NCBI RefSeq assembly: GCF_013522825.1
Contig: NZ_JAAMQZ010000028.1
Location: 1 to 64,000 of the forward strand
Direction: 5' to 3'
Length of the DNA stretch: 64,000 nucleotides
Source of the DNA: Stutzerimonas stutzeri
GTDB lineage: Bacteria; Pseudomonadota; Gammaproteobacteria; Pseudomonadales; Pseudomonadaceae
Positions 30,802 to 39,330 of this stretch are shown in pieces (positions within the stretch are counted from its first letter, which is position 1; every line of letters begins with the position of its first letter). The position numbers were made by a program, and so were the translations under genes. The notes under the pieces are model-generated. The model made no database searches, had not been told where the DNA came from, and was given only the letters and a program-made list of their open reading frames with translations.

Positions 30802-31033
30802 TCGTCTCTCCTTGCGCCCGCACGGTCGGGCTGGCTGAGGTCGGGGATCTTGGTTGAATCTAGTCCCTGACGAGGTGTTTGGCCATGTGGCGGGTCGCCA
30901 GCGCGCAATGCAGTCTTCAGATAGCGCAGGCGATGCCGGCTGCATGCCAACTGTTCACTGGACAGGGGACATACGCCTGGGTTCCCGAGCGGATTTGGCG
31001 GGCGGTGTGAGGCGGGATGTGGAGGAGTTGTCG

Positions 31034-31387
31034 TTACTTGCGCCGTCTGGCCGCCAAGCGGCAAAAGCGCTTCAGCGTGTCGATGGCGAAGGCGCGCTCC
31101 TCTTCGTGCAGGGAGCCGAGCATCACCAGCAGGGCGGTGGAGTCGTCAAGTTTGGCTGCTGTTGGCGGCTCCGCATCTTCGGTGAAGAACTGGCTGAGGC
31201 TGACGCCGAAGACCTCGCACAGGCGCTGGATGGTGAGCAGCGAGGGCAGGGTAACGCCGCGTTCGAATCGGGAAACGGTAATCGGGTCCACGTCCAGTGC
31301 CAGTGACAGCTGGTCCTGGGTGATACCCAGCGCGGTGCGGTGGCGGGCAATGATCCTGCCTACGGTTGCAGCGAGTTCCTGACGCAC
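31034..31387 (-). CDS. XRE-family helix-turn-helix regulator
   Basis: 117 residues. N-terminal HTH (about 8-63): IIARHRTALGITQDQLSLALDVDPITVSRFERGVTLPSL, a classic XRE domain; the C-terminal half is helical and charged without a known domain. Divergent from the lipoprotein genes at 31619. The 230-base space between holds facing AACCTAA (31393) and TTAGGTT (31453) elements that could be its operator. Target unknown. Confidence 0.85.
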   Translation of the reverse strand: MRQELAATVGRIIARHRTALGITQDQLSLALDVDPITVSRFERGVTLPSLLTIQRLCEVFGVSLSQFFTEDAEPPTAAKLDDSTALLVMLGSLHEEERAFAIDTLKRFCRLAARRRK

Positions 31388-31618
31388 GGCTAAACCTAAA
31401 TTGTCATGGCGGAATCCATGCGCGAAATGATTGGGCGTTCACGTTCTGCTCGTTAGGTTCTAATTTGTTTAGATAATGATTTGATCTAATGTGCCTAGTT
31501 CATGCCGGGAAGAACTGCCGGTCGGGGCTGCGGGGGATATGGGCGGCCCGTCGACGGGCATCCGGACATGGCACTGAATGGCCAAGCGGGATTTTTTCCG
31601 CGTCTCCAGGGATCGACT

Positions 31619-32332
31619 ATGCGTAAGAAAATAATCATGGGTCTGCTCGCGGGCAGCACGGTATTGGGCGGTTGCGTACAGATCGCGGAAGCACCGCGAC
31701 CAAGCGGTTTTCCGCTGCAGGATCAGCAGCACGTGCGGGCGGCATCGCACTGGCAGTTGATCGCTGAAGACACTGCTCGCCAGCTGATCGCGGCCCTGCC
31801 CGAGAAGCGTCCGCTGCATGTGGTGCGCCAGGACGGCACCGCCAGTCCTTTCGAGGAAACCTTCACTTCACAGCTCGTCACCGAACTGACCCGCGCCGGC
31901 TATCCGGTGATGAAACATGCCGACCGCCAGGGAACCCTGCTGGTCGAGGTTTCCGCCAACCCGGTGCGATTCTCCGAAGATCGTCGCTATCAGGAATCCT
32001 TCCTCGGCTCGAAGACACTGGGCGCCAGCCTGCTGACGGGTGGCCTGCTGGCCGTCTACAAGGTCACCGACAACATCTATGGCAGCGTCAGCAAGACCGG
32101 CGCTGCGGCGGGGGCGGTCATCGGGGTGACAGCCCTGGCCGAGGCGCTGGAGCTGTACCAGGATCAGCAAGGCCGGCACGTTGTGCCACAGACCGAGCTG
32201 ATCGTTACCACCAGCGTTTCCACTGCCGATCGCTACTTCGCCCAGGTCAGCAGCGCCTACTACACCACCCAGACCGACTGGGGCCTGTATGCCCGCAATG
32301 CGCGCCTGCCGCTCAGGGGGGCAGCCCAATGA
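31619..32332 (+). CDS. Lipoprotein of unknown function
   Basis: 237 residues with a lipoprotein signal: MRKKIIMGLLAGSTVLGGC, lipobox LGGC. Start chosen at the ATG that gives the lipobox; an ORF from 31502 adds 39 residues without a signal. The mature part has a Gly/Ala-rich stretch (TGAAAGAVIGVTALAEAL) that may touch the membrane. Overlaps the next gene (FlgO domain) by 4 bases, so the two are coupled and probably act together in the envelope. Confidence 0.8.
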   Translation: MRKKIIMGLLAGSTVLGGCVQIAEAPRPSGFPLQDQQHVRAASHWQLIAEDTARQLIAALPEKRPLHVVRQDGTASPFEETFTSQLVTELTRAGYPVMKHADRQGTLLVEVSANPVRFSEDRRYQESFLGSKTLGASLLTGGLLAVYKVTDNIYGSVSKTGAAAGAVIGVTALAEALELYQDQQGRHVVPQTELIVTTSVSTADRYFAQVSSAYYTTQTDWGLYARNARLPLRGAAQ

Positions 32333-32868
32333 AGCGTCTTGTCCATTCCCTGCTGGCCTTGTTGATGGTCGTCGTTGTGTCCGGCTGTGTGCGCAATGCG
32401 GCTCCGAACTATGAAAATGCCCGCAATTCGCCGTTCATTCGCGCCAATCACCAGGCCGCCGACGCGCTGTTGCAACAGCTGCCGGGTGGCGGCAGCACCA
32501 TGATCATCGCGACCCTGGTCAACATCGACGCACTGGAGCGCTCCTCGACCATGGGGCGGCTGGTCTCCGAACAGGTTTCGGCGCGTTTCACCCAGGCTGG
32601 CAATCGCATGGTGGAGATGAAGTTCCGCAACAGCGTGTACATCTCGCGAAGCCAGGGCGAGCTGATGCTGACACGTGAAATCCACGAGTTGGCCAGTGCC
32701 CACAATGCCCAAGCGGTGATCGTCGGCAGCTACGGTGAGAGTAAGGACTATGTGTTCATCAACCTGAAAGTGATCCAGCCGAACACCAACCTGGTGCTCG
32801 CGGTGCATGACTATGCGCTGCCGATCGACGAGAACATGCGCACCATGCTGCGCAACAAGCGTTATTGA
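32329..32868 (+). CDS. FlgO-domain lipoprotein
   Basis: 179 residues. Lipoprotein signal with lipobox VSGC (MKRLVHSLLALLMVVVVSGC). The FlgO-like domain shows IIATLVNIDALERSSTMGRLVSEQ and AQAVIVGSYGESKDYVFINLKV. In Vibrio FlgO is an outer-membrane flagellar accessory protein; here no flagellar genes are nearby, so the exact role is open. Coupled to the preceding lipoprotein through ATGA. Confidence 0.8.
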   Translation: MKRLVHSLLALLMVVVVSGCVRNAAPNYENARNSPFIRANHQAADALLQQLPGGGSTMIIATLVNIDALERSSTMGRLVSEQVSARFTQAGNRMVEMKFRNSVYISRSQGELMLTREIHELASAHNAQAVIVGSYGESKDYVFINLKVIQPNTNLVLAVHDYALPIDENMRTMLRNKRY

Positions 32869-32998
32869 CTACCTTGTGCCGCATGAGGCGCGGATGGCCC
32901 GGTTGGCTGCCGGGTTGTTCGCCGTCTCTTGCGTCGTCACAGGTGACCGCAAGGGCAGGGGTGCGCGACAATGCCCGCCTGTTTTGCGGAGCCTATTC

Positions 32999-33250
32999 AT
33001 GACCGACCCGAACAACCTGTCCCACGATGCCTTGCTCGACGCCACCGGCCTCAACTGCCCGGAGCCGGTGATGATGCTGCACAACAAGGTGCGTGCCCTG
33101 AGCGGCGGTGAGATGCTCAAGGTCATCGCCACCGACCCGTCCACCCAACGTGACATTCCCAAGTTCTGCGTCTTTCTCGGCCACGAGCTGATCGAGCAAC
33201 AGACACAGGAAGGCGCCTACCTGTACTGGATTCGCAAGAAAAGCGATTGA
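32999..33250 (+). CDS. tusA: TusA/SirA-family sulfur carrier-like protein
   Basis: 83 residues. The family core LDATGLNCPEPVMMLHNKVR includes the active cysteine in CPEP (about C20) that carries persulfide sulfur for tRNA thiolation or Moco. Start at the ATG after GGAGCC; the longer in-frame ORF reads back through the 130-base gap after the FlgO-domain gene. Paralogues such as YedF exist, so the symbol is probable. Confidence 0.85.
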   Translation: MTDPNNLSHDALLDATGLNCPEPVMMLHNKVRALSGGEMLKVIATDPSTQRDIPKFCVFLGHELIEQQTQEGAYLYWIRKKSD

Positions 33251-33279
33251 GGCTTGGGGTTTGGGCTCTGGGGCGCCCG

Positions 33280-33354
33280 GTAGGAGCGGGTCGTGCCCGC
33301 GAATCGATGCCCGAACATCGACGCGGTTACATTCGCGGCCAAGGCCCCTCCTAC
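33280..33354. repeat. REP pair
   Basis: GTAGGAGCGGGTCGTGCCCGCGA faces a degenerate inverse copy ending CCCCTCCTAC. Standard Pseudomonas REP doublet, between tusA and the convergent ctaG. Confidence 0.8.
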
Positions 33355-33379
33355 AATGGCCCGCGCGCGCTGCATATCC

Positions 33380-33454
33380 TGTGGGAGCGGACTTGTCCGC
33401 GAAGCGATGTCCGGTCATCGGCACATTTCCTTCGCGGGCATGGCCCGCTCCTAC
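33380..33454. repeat. REP pair
   Basis: GTGGGAGCGGACTTGTCCGCGAA and the inverse TTCGCGGGCATGGCCCGCTCCTAC. Second doublet in the tusA-ctaG gap. Confidence 0.8.
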
Positions 33455-33475
33455 GCTGTTCGATTCGGCAGAGAA

Positions 33476-34303
33476 TCACCGCGACAATGCGTTCGCCTCC
33501 TGTCGCCGCCACATCCGCGTCAGCCAGCGCCAGGTGATCCAGCCGGCGCCCAGCAGGTAGATCAGACCGCCCGGCACCCACATGATCAGACCGGCCAGTT
33601 GCTGGTCGGCCACATCCCGCGATTCGCCATAAAAGGGCGTGCTGGCGAACGTCAGCAGGGCGCCCAGCAGGCCGGTGTGCATCAGTGTCAGGAGGTTGGC
33701 CATCAGTGCCTGCGGCACCTGTTTCGGGTTTGCGCGCAGGGTGGACCACCAGAACAGCCAGGCGCTGAATAGAAAGCAGGCATGTTCGACGGCATGCCAC
33801 CAGAGGTTGTCCAGTGCGAGTTGATACAGCCTGGGCGTGTGCCAGATCCAGATGATCGCACCATGCAGCATCGCCAGCGCCACCGGATATCGACCCCAGC
33901 GCAGAATGGCGCTCCACACCGGCTGTGCCACCTGTCCGGTGACCGCGCGCCATTGCGGCAGCGGGCGCGCCAGTGCCCACATGGGGGCGATCACCACGAT
34001 GAACAGCATGTGCTGAGTCATATGCCAGCTGGTGCTGGTTTCCGCCCAGTCGTCGATGGGGCCGAATACGGCGAAGGCCGCCAGCAGCATGGCGCCGTGA
34101 AACCAGGCGGCTTCGCTGCGCCGGGTCGGGATGCGCCGGGCGCCTAGGATATACAACCCCCAGGCCACGGCCAGGACGAGGGCCGTGATGAACAGCGGCG
34201 CACGCTCGACAAAATGACCGTCGAACAGGCCGTGGGCCAGCGCCGGTTGCGGCAGTAAGCCCATCAGGAGCAGCGTCAGGGGCCAACGGAGGGTGGAAGT
34301 CAT
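33476..34303 (-). CDS. ctaG: Cytochrome c oxidase assembly factor CtaG (caa3 type)
   Basis: 275 residues, signal-like N-terminus then about seven membrane helices. Family features WHMTQHMLFIVVIAPMWAL, IIWIWHTPRLYQLAL and MHTGLLGALLTFA. Caa3_CtaG family, needed for CuB assembly. The ATG at 34303 overlaps the preceding stop codon as ATGA; the ATG at 34309 is an alternative. Last gene of the coxB-coxAC-ORF-ctaG operon. Confidence 0.9.
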   Translation of the reverse strand: MTSTLRWPLTLLLMGLLPQPALAHGLFDGHFVERAPLFITALVLAVAWGLYILGARRIPTRRSEAAWFHGAMLLAAFAVFGPIDDWAETSTSWHMTQHMLFIVVIAPMWALARPLPQWRAVTGQVAQPVWSAILRWGRYPVALAMLHGAIIWIWHTPRLYQLALDNLWWHAVEHACFLFSAWLFWWSTLRANPKQVPQALMANLLTLMHTGLLGALLTFASTPFYGESRDVADQQLAGLIMWVPGGLIYLLGAGWITWRWLTRMWRRQEANALSR

Positions 34304-34659
34304 ACGCATGGTGGTAAAAACGCCAGTTGCAGCCCGATGAACAGGGTGGCCAGGGCCGCGATAAGGTGAATGCCCGCCGCAACCCGGCTGACGAACAACT
34401 GGCGTTCGTCCAGCTGGTGCGGCGGGCGTGTCAGCTGCCAGGCGCGATATCCGAGCCACAACAGCAACGTGACCACTGCCAGCGTGACAATGGCGAAGCT
34501 CGCGTTCAGCCAGTTGGCGATGCCCTGCGCCGGATCGGGCGGGTTGACCACGCAGGCCACGCCGTGAGCGCCGTAGATGCCGGCGAACCAGACGCTCCAG
34601 ATGATCAGCCCAAGGACGATCTGTATCGGGTGCAGGGCAGAGAACCAACGTGGCTTCAT
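34300..34659 (-). CDS. Small membrane protein in caa3 oxidase operon
   Basis: 119 residues with three likely membrane helices (IVLGLIIWSVWFAGIYGAHG, SFAIVTLAVVTLLLWLGYRAW, AAGIHLIAALATLFIGLQL). No family I can name. It overlaps the fused oxidase gene by one base (TGATG) and ctaG by 4 bases, so it is tightly built into the operon and likely an oxidase subunit or assembly protein. Confidence 0.75.
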   Translation of the reverse strand: MKPRWFSALHPIQIVLGLIIWSVWFAGIYGAHGVACVVNPPDPAQGIANWLNASFAIVTLAVVTLLLWLGYRAWQLTRPPHQLDERQLFVSRVAAGIHLIAALATLFIGLQLAFLPPCV

Positions 34660-37190
34660 CAGGCGCCTCCCCAGGTGCTCGGGAACAGGACGATGGCCGC
34701 ATAAGCGCTCCATAGCACGCCGAGGTTGTAATACCAGAGCTGTTCCACCACGACGGGTTCGTAGGGTGCATGCAGCCCGACGTAACCTTTCACCACCCGC
34801 CAGCTCTGCAGGACAGTCAGAATGCTCGCCAGGGCGCAATGGATCAGGCTGTAGCTCAGCATCACGAAGATCACCGCGTCATGCGCGGTTTCGGTTATGG
34901 CGAGGCTGGCATCCAGCAGCAGCCACAGCAGTGCCGCACATTGCACCAGGCCCAGGCCCGTGGTGATGCACAGGTCGCGCAGCACATGCGTGGAGGTGCC
35001 CCGGCGCAACTGTGCCGGCACCCGGCGCATCCACAGGGTGGCGGCTGTCAGCAGCAAGGCGCTGGCGAGCATCAGCCAGCCATTGAGGTCGGATTGCTCC
35101 GGTACTTGCCACTCGGGCGAAACCGTCCACAGGTAGAACCAGCCGAACAGCAGGCACAGGTACAGCGCGCCGTTGGCCAGCAGCGTCACGCCCATACCCC
35201 AGAGGCCGGGGCCGTCGAAGGTGCGCGAATGCAGCGGCGGCTCGTCGGGCTGGGTGCGGGCGTCCGGTGCGGCATTGGGATGCGTGCCGTTTTCCCAGGA
35301 CCAGCGAAACAGCACCACCAGGGTTGCCAGAGTGGCGGCAAGGGCGATCCAGTACGCCTTGTTCAGCAGGCTCAGGCAGAGCGCGGTGAGAAACAGCGAG
35401 GCGATGAAGGGCAGCCAGCTGTTGCCGGGCAGGTGAACGATTTCGCGCACCCTGCCGGTCAGGGGATCGACGCCCCAGGTTTCCCGCCGGCCATGGTCGA
35501 TCACCGTTAGTGCGTGTTCGCCACGGGCGATGCTGTCGGGAAGGTTCGGGTCCTTCCACAGCGGATGACGATCATCGATATCCGGCAGGCTGACGAAATT
35601 GTACGGGCTGGGCGGCAGGCTGGTGGCCCATTCCAGGGTGTCGGCATTCCAGGGATTCTTTTTCGCCGGCTGGCCGAAGCGGAAGTGCAGCAGGATATCC
35701 AGCAGAATGGTGCCGATGCCGATGGCCATGATGAAACTGCCGATGGACGACACCAGGTTCGGCATGTCCCAGCCCAGCCCCGTGTCGTAGGTGTAGACCC
35801 GCCGCGGCATGCCGATCAGTCCCGTCCAGTGCATGATCAGGAAGGTCGTGTTGAAACCGATGAACACCAGCCAGAAGCCCCAGCGCCCCAGCCGCACCGA
35901 AGGCATGCGCCCGGAGAAGTGCGGCAGCCAGTAATAGAGCCCGGCCATCAGCGGGAAGAACATGCCGCCCACCAGCACGTAGTGCATGTGCGCGACCACG
36001 AAATGGGTGTCATGCACCTGCCAGTCGAAGGGCACCAGCGCCACCATCACGCCGGTCAGACCGCCGGCGACGAACACGATGAGAAAGCCCACCAGCCACA
36101 GCATCGGCACATGATAGACCGGTCTGCCCAGCCATAGCGTGGCGATCCAGGCGAAGATCTGCACCCCCGTGGGGATCGCCACCAGCATGCTCGCCGCCGA
36201 GAAAAAGCCCAGCGCCAGCGCCGGAATGCCCACTGTGAACATATGGTGGACCCACAAGCCGAAGCTCAGGAAGCCCGTGCTCAGCACGCCCAGCACCACC
36301 CAGCGATAGCCCACCAGCGGCCTTTGGCAGAACACCGGCAACAGCGTCGAGACGATGCCCGCGCCGGGCAGGAAGATGATGTACACCTCGGGGTGGCCGA
36401 ACAGCCAGAACAGATGCTGCCACAGCAATGGATCGCCGCCCCTGGCGGTATCGAAAAAGGGCAGGCCGGCGGCGCGTTCCAGCTCCAGCAGGATGCTGCC
36501 CAGAATCAGCGGCGGGAAACCGATGACGATCATCATCGCCATCACCAGGATGTACCAGGCGTAAATCGGCATCTTGTGCAGCGCCATGCCGTTGGCGCGG
36601 GTGCGCAGGATCGACACCACCAGCTCGACCCCGGCGCTCACCGCCGAAATCTCGACGAAGGTGATGCCCAGCAGCCAGAAATCCGAATTGATCCCCGGCA
36701 TGTGCGCCGCGCTCGACAGCGGTGTGTACATGAACCAGCCGGCCTTGGGCGCCACTTCGAGAAACACGCTCGACAGCAGGATGATGCCGCCGAACAGGTA
36801 GCAGAAGTAGCCCAGCGCCGACAGCCGCGGGAAGATCAGGTCTCGTGCGCCGAGCATCTTCGGAATCAGGTAGACGGCCAGGCCTTCCATCATCGGCACG
36901 GCGAAGAGGAACATCATCACCGTGCCGTGCATGGTGAAGACCTGGTTGTAGATGTCCGGCTCCATCAGCACATAGCCGGGCAGCGCCAGCTGGGTGCGGA
37001 TCAGCATGGCCATCAGGCCACCGATCAGGAAGAACACTCCGCCGGTGATCATGAAGCGCAGGCCGATGCTGGTGTGGTTGACGATGGTCAGCGCCCGCCA
37101 GCCACGCGGGTTGCCCCAGACTTCGTTGAACTGATCGTGCAACTGTTCCGGGTCGGTGGAAGGCGCTTTGCTTCGGTCGAAATAACTCAT
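34659..37190 (-). CDS. ctaD: Cytochrome c oxidase subunit I fused to subunit III
   Basis: 843 residues. Residues 1 to about 530 are the haem-copper catalytic subunit: low-spin haem His in MHGTVMMF, CuB/Tyr site FGHPEVYII, HH pair in GLWVHHMF, and the DTHFVVAHMHYV haem a3/a ligands. From about 600 the chain continues as subunit III helices (SLIHCALASILTVLQSWRV). Unit I/III fusions are known in caa3 enzymes. Terminal oxidase in the inner membrane for high oxygen. Overlaps coxB by 4 bases. Confidence 0.93.
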   Translation of the reverse strand: MSYFDRSKAPSTDPEQLHDQFNEVWGNPRGWRALTIVNHTSIGLRFMITGGVFFLIGGLMAMLIRTQLALPGYVLMEPDIYNQVFTMHGTVMMFLFAVPMMEGLAVYLIPKMLGARDLIFPRLSALGYFCYLFGGIILLSSVFLEVAPKAGWFMYTPLSSAAHMPGINSDFWLLGITFVEISAVSAGVELVVSILRTRANGMALHKMPIYAWYILVMAMMIVIGFPPLILGSILLELERAAGLPFFDTARGGDPLLWQHLFWLFGHPEVYIIFLPGAGIVSTLLPVFCQRPLVGYRWVVLGVLSTGFLSFGLWVHHMFTVGIPALALGFFSAASMLVAIPTGVQIFAWIATLWLGRPVYHVPMLWLVGFLIVFVAGGLTGVMVALVPFDWQVHDTHFVVAHMHYVLVGGMFFPLMAGLYYWLPHFSGRMPSVRLGRWGFWLVFIGFNTTFLIMHWTGLIGMPRRVYTYDTGLGWDMPNLVSSIGSFIMAIGIGTILLDILLHFRFGQPAKKNPWNADTLEWATSLPPSPYNFVSLPDIDDRHPLWKDPNLPDSIARGEHALTVIDHGRRETWGVDPLTGRVREIVHLPGNSWLPFIASLFLTALCLSLLNKAYWIALAATLATLVVLFRWSWENGTHPNAAPDARTQPDEPPLHSRTFDGPGLWGMGVTLLANGALYLCLLFGWFYLWTVSPEWQVPEQSDLNGWLMLASALLLTAATLWMRRVPAQLRRGTSTHVLRDLCITTGLGLVQCAALLWLLLDASLAITETAHDAVIFVMLSYSLIHCALASILTVLQSWRVVKGYVGLHAPYEPVVVEQLWYYNLGVLWSAYAAIVLFPSTWGGA

Positions 37191-38182
37191 GGCGCAAGCG
37201 TCTCCAGCCAGGCGGCGATCTCGTCGAGGGTGTGTGGCGGCACGTCGTCATGGGCCGGCATGGCATTGCCGAACTTCAGCGTCTTGTGCTCACGCAGCCA
37301 GCGGCGCAGGCCCTGTGCATCGTTGTCGATGACCCCGGCGCCGAGGCTGGGGCGGCTCGCCAGGTCGGTCAGGTCCGGTGCGCGATTCCCTTCGCTGATG
37401 CCTGCCACGCGGTGGCATTGCCCGCAACGGTTGGCGAAGACTTCGCCACCTGCGCCAGACGCGGGCTGCCGCACGCTGAAATCCTCCCGCGCCGCGATCC
37501 AGTCATCGAAGGCGTCAGCTGTCATCGCCTCGACGTGCAGCTTCATGTGCGTGTGCTGAAGTCCGCAGAATTCCGAGCACTGGCCATGAAATATGCCGGT
37601 GTGCCCGGCCTCGATACGGATGACGTTGGTCCGCCCCGGCAGCATGTCCATCTTGCCGCCCAGGCGCGGGACCCAGAACGAATGCACTACGTCGGCACTG
37701 GTCACGTGCACGTCGATCAGGCGCTCGGCGGGAATGATCAACTGATTGGCGGTGGTGACGCCGCTGTCGGGATAGTGGACCTCCCACCACCACTGATGGC
37801 CGGTGACTTCCACTTTCAGGGGCTGCTCGCCGTCGACCGGTAGCGGGATCATGCCGCGCCCGGTGGGAATGCCGAAGACCAGCAGCACGATGATGCTGAC
37901 ACTTGGCAGTACGATCCCACCGCCGATGATCCAGCGTCGATTGATCCGGCTCGCCTGTTCCTCGCTGACCGTGCGCGGCTTGCGCAGCATGGCGTAGATC
38001 CACAGCGCGCTCACCGCCAGCAGCACCAGCGTGGCGAAGGCCAGCATGCCCCACCAGACAGTGGCCACCTGATGGGCCATCGGGCTGGCCGGATCGAGCG
38101 TGGACAGCGGGCCACCACAGGCACTCAGCCAAGGAACTGCCAGCGTCAGCGTGGTCCATTTCAAGAGGCCACCGGTTCGCAT
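37187..38182 (-). CDS. ctaC: Cytochrome c oxidase subunit II with C-terminal cytochrome c
   Basis: 331 residues. Lipoprotein-like N-terminus (TLTLAVPWLSACGG), two membrane helices, CuA domain with VTGHQWWWEVHYP, the HSFWVPRLGGKMDMLPG segment and the copper ligands GQCSEFCGLQHTHM, then a haem-c domain with CGQCHRVAG and distal Met in NAMPAHD. The extra cytochrome defines the caa3 type. Start ATG at 38182; longer frame to 38872 is unsupported. Only 33 bases separate it from the divergent gene at 38216. Confidence 0.93.
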   Translation of the reverse strand: MRTGGLLKWTTLTLAVPWLSACGGPLSTLDPASPMAHQVATVWWGMLAFATLVLLAVSALWIYAMLRKPRTVSEEQASRINRRWIIGGGIVLPSVSIIVLLVFGIPTGRGMIPLPVDGEQPLKVEVTGHQWWWEVHYPDSGVTTANQLIIPAERLIDVHVTSADVVHSFWVPRLGGKMDMLPGRTNVIRIEAGHTGIFHGQCSEFCGLQHTHMKLHVEAMTADAFDDWIAAREDFSVRQPASGAGGEVFANRCGQCHRVAGISEGNRAPDLTDLASRPSLGAGVIDNDAQGLRRWLREHKTLKFGNAMPAHDDVPPHTLDEIAAWLETLAP

Positions 38183-38215
38183 GGCCCCTTTTTCCGTCTG
38201 CCACTGGAGGGCCGA

Positions 38216-38680
38216 ATGGCCAACTACCGAGACTCCATCCATAGCCGCGCCGCGATTGCCGGGCATCCCCTGCATCCGATGCTGATTCATTTCCCGGTCG
38301 CCGCATTGACTGCATTGCTGCCGGTCGACCTGGCCCACTTGTGGACGCTGGATGATTTCTGGTGGCGTGCCGGCCTGTGGCTGGCTGGTGTCGGCGCACT
38401 GGGGGGCTGGGTCGCCAGCCTTTTCGGCCTGATCGATCTGCTCACGGTGAACGAGATTCGCCAGAAGATCACCGCCTGGTGCCACGCCATCCTCGCCGTG
38501 ATGATGCTCTCGCTCGCCTCGCTCAACTGGCTGCTGCGCTACCAGAACGATGGGCAGAACATTTACCTCTGGGGCCTGTACCTGTCGGCCATCACCGCCG
38601 TGCTGATCGCCCTGGCGGCCTATCTTGGCGGGCGCCTGGTCTACGAGCATGCGGTAGGCGTCGATCTGGACAAGGTCTGA
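38216..38680 (+). CDS. DUF2231-family membrane protein
   Basis: 154 residues, four likely helices. N-terminal AAIAGHPLHPMLIHFPVA is the DUF2231 signature (conserved His residues, possibly haem- or metal-linked). Good GGAGG before the ATG at 38216. Divergent from the caa3 operon, sharing its promoter region, so perhaps related to respiration. Confidence 0.85.
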   Translation: MANYRDSIHSRAAIAGHPLHPMLIHFPVAALTALLPVDLAHLWTLDDFWWRAGLWLAGVGALGGWVASLFGLIDLLTVNEIRQKITAWCHAILAVMMLSLASLNWLLRYQNDGQNIYLWGLYLSAITAVLIALAAYLGGRLVYEHAVGVDLDKV

Positions 38681-38732
38681 GGGATGATGTGCCTTGGGTT
38701 CGGTCATGAGTGCTTGCCGAGTCATTCGTGAA

Positions 38733-39146
38733 TTAGAAAGGCTTGGCCAGGACCAGCCAGAGCGTCGCCGTGATAAAGGTCGCGATGAACACGCCAAGAA
38801 TTCGGCACTGGATGCTGGCGCTCTGTTCTGGCGAGCGTTCGATGCGTAACACCAGTACGCCGCACAAGGCATGACACATGACCATGCCGGCGACCGTGGT
38901 GAGCTTGACGATCAGCCAGCCGGCAACGAGCCCGTCACGCAGGAAGATCGCGCTGCCCGAGCCAATGGCGATCAGCGCCGCTGGCGTCGCAATCAGGTTG
39001 AACACCGTGCGCGTCAGGTGTGCGTGGTCTCGGTAGAAGAGCGGTTCGCTGCGCCGGGTGCCGGCAGCGATCAGCGCCGGCAGGTACAGCAGGGCGCCGC
39101 ACCAGCACAACAGGCTCGCGAAGTGCAGCAGTTTGAGCAGGGGCAT
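38733..39146 (-). CDS. CopD/HemJ-like four-helix membrane protein
   Basis: 137 residues, four hydrophobic segments. N-terminus LLKLLHFASLLCWCGALLYLPAL recalls both HemJ (protoporphyrinogen oxidase) and the CopD domain (copper uptake). VMCHALCGVLVLRIERS is also conserved-looking. Which branch it belongs to cannot be settled by eye. Confidence 0.65.
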   Translation of the reverse strand: MPLLKLLHFASLLCWCGALLYLPALIAAGTRRSEPLFYRDHAHLTRTVFNLIATPAALIAIGSGSAIFLRDGLVAGWLIVKLTTVAGMVMCHALCGVLVLRIERSPEQSASIQCRILGVFIATFITATLWLVLAKPF

Positions 39147-39250
39147 TCACGTCTCCATCCGGCCCACGGCAAGTCAGAGGTTGTGACAGCCCTGTGTCCC
39201 GGCGGTTCGGCTAAGCTCTGGAAGTGGCTCTATGAGTGCCATTCGGCTCC

Positions 39251-39284
39251 AGGCTTTGCCCTATGCCTCGTTTAGGCATAGCCT
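39251..39284 (+). promoter_or_regulatory. Leader hairpin upstream of moaA
   Basis: CTATGCCT (39261-39268) and AGGCATAG (39274-39281) form a perfect stem, extendable by AGG/CCT. It ends 47 bases before the moaA start. No T-run, so a translation-level or processing element is more likely than a terminator. Confidence 0.4.
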
Positions 39285-39330
39285 TGGCGGTATTGGAAAG
39301 CTCATGCGCATCAAGCAGTTGGAGAGCGAC

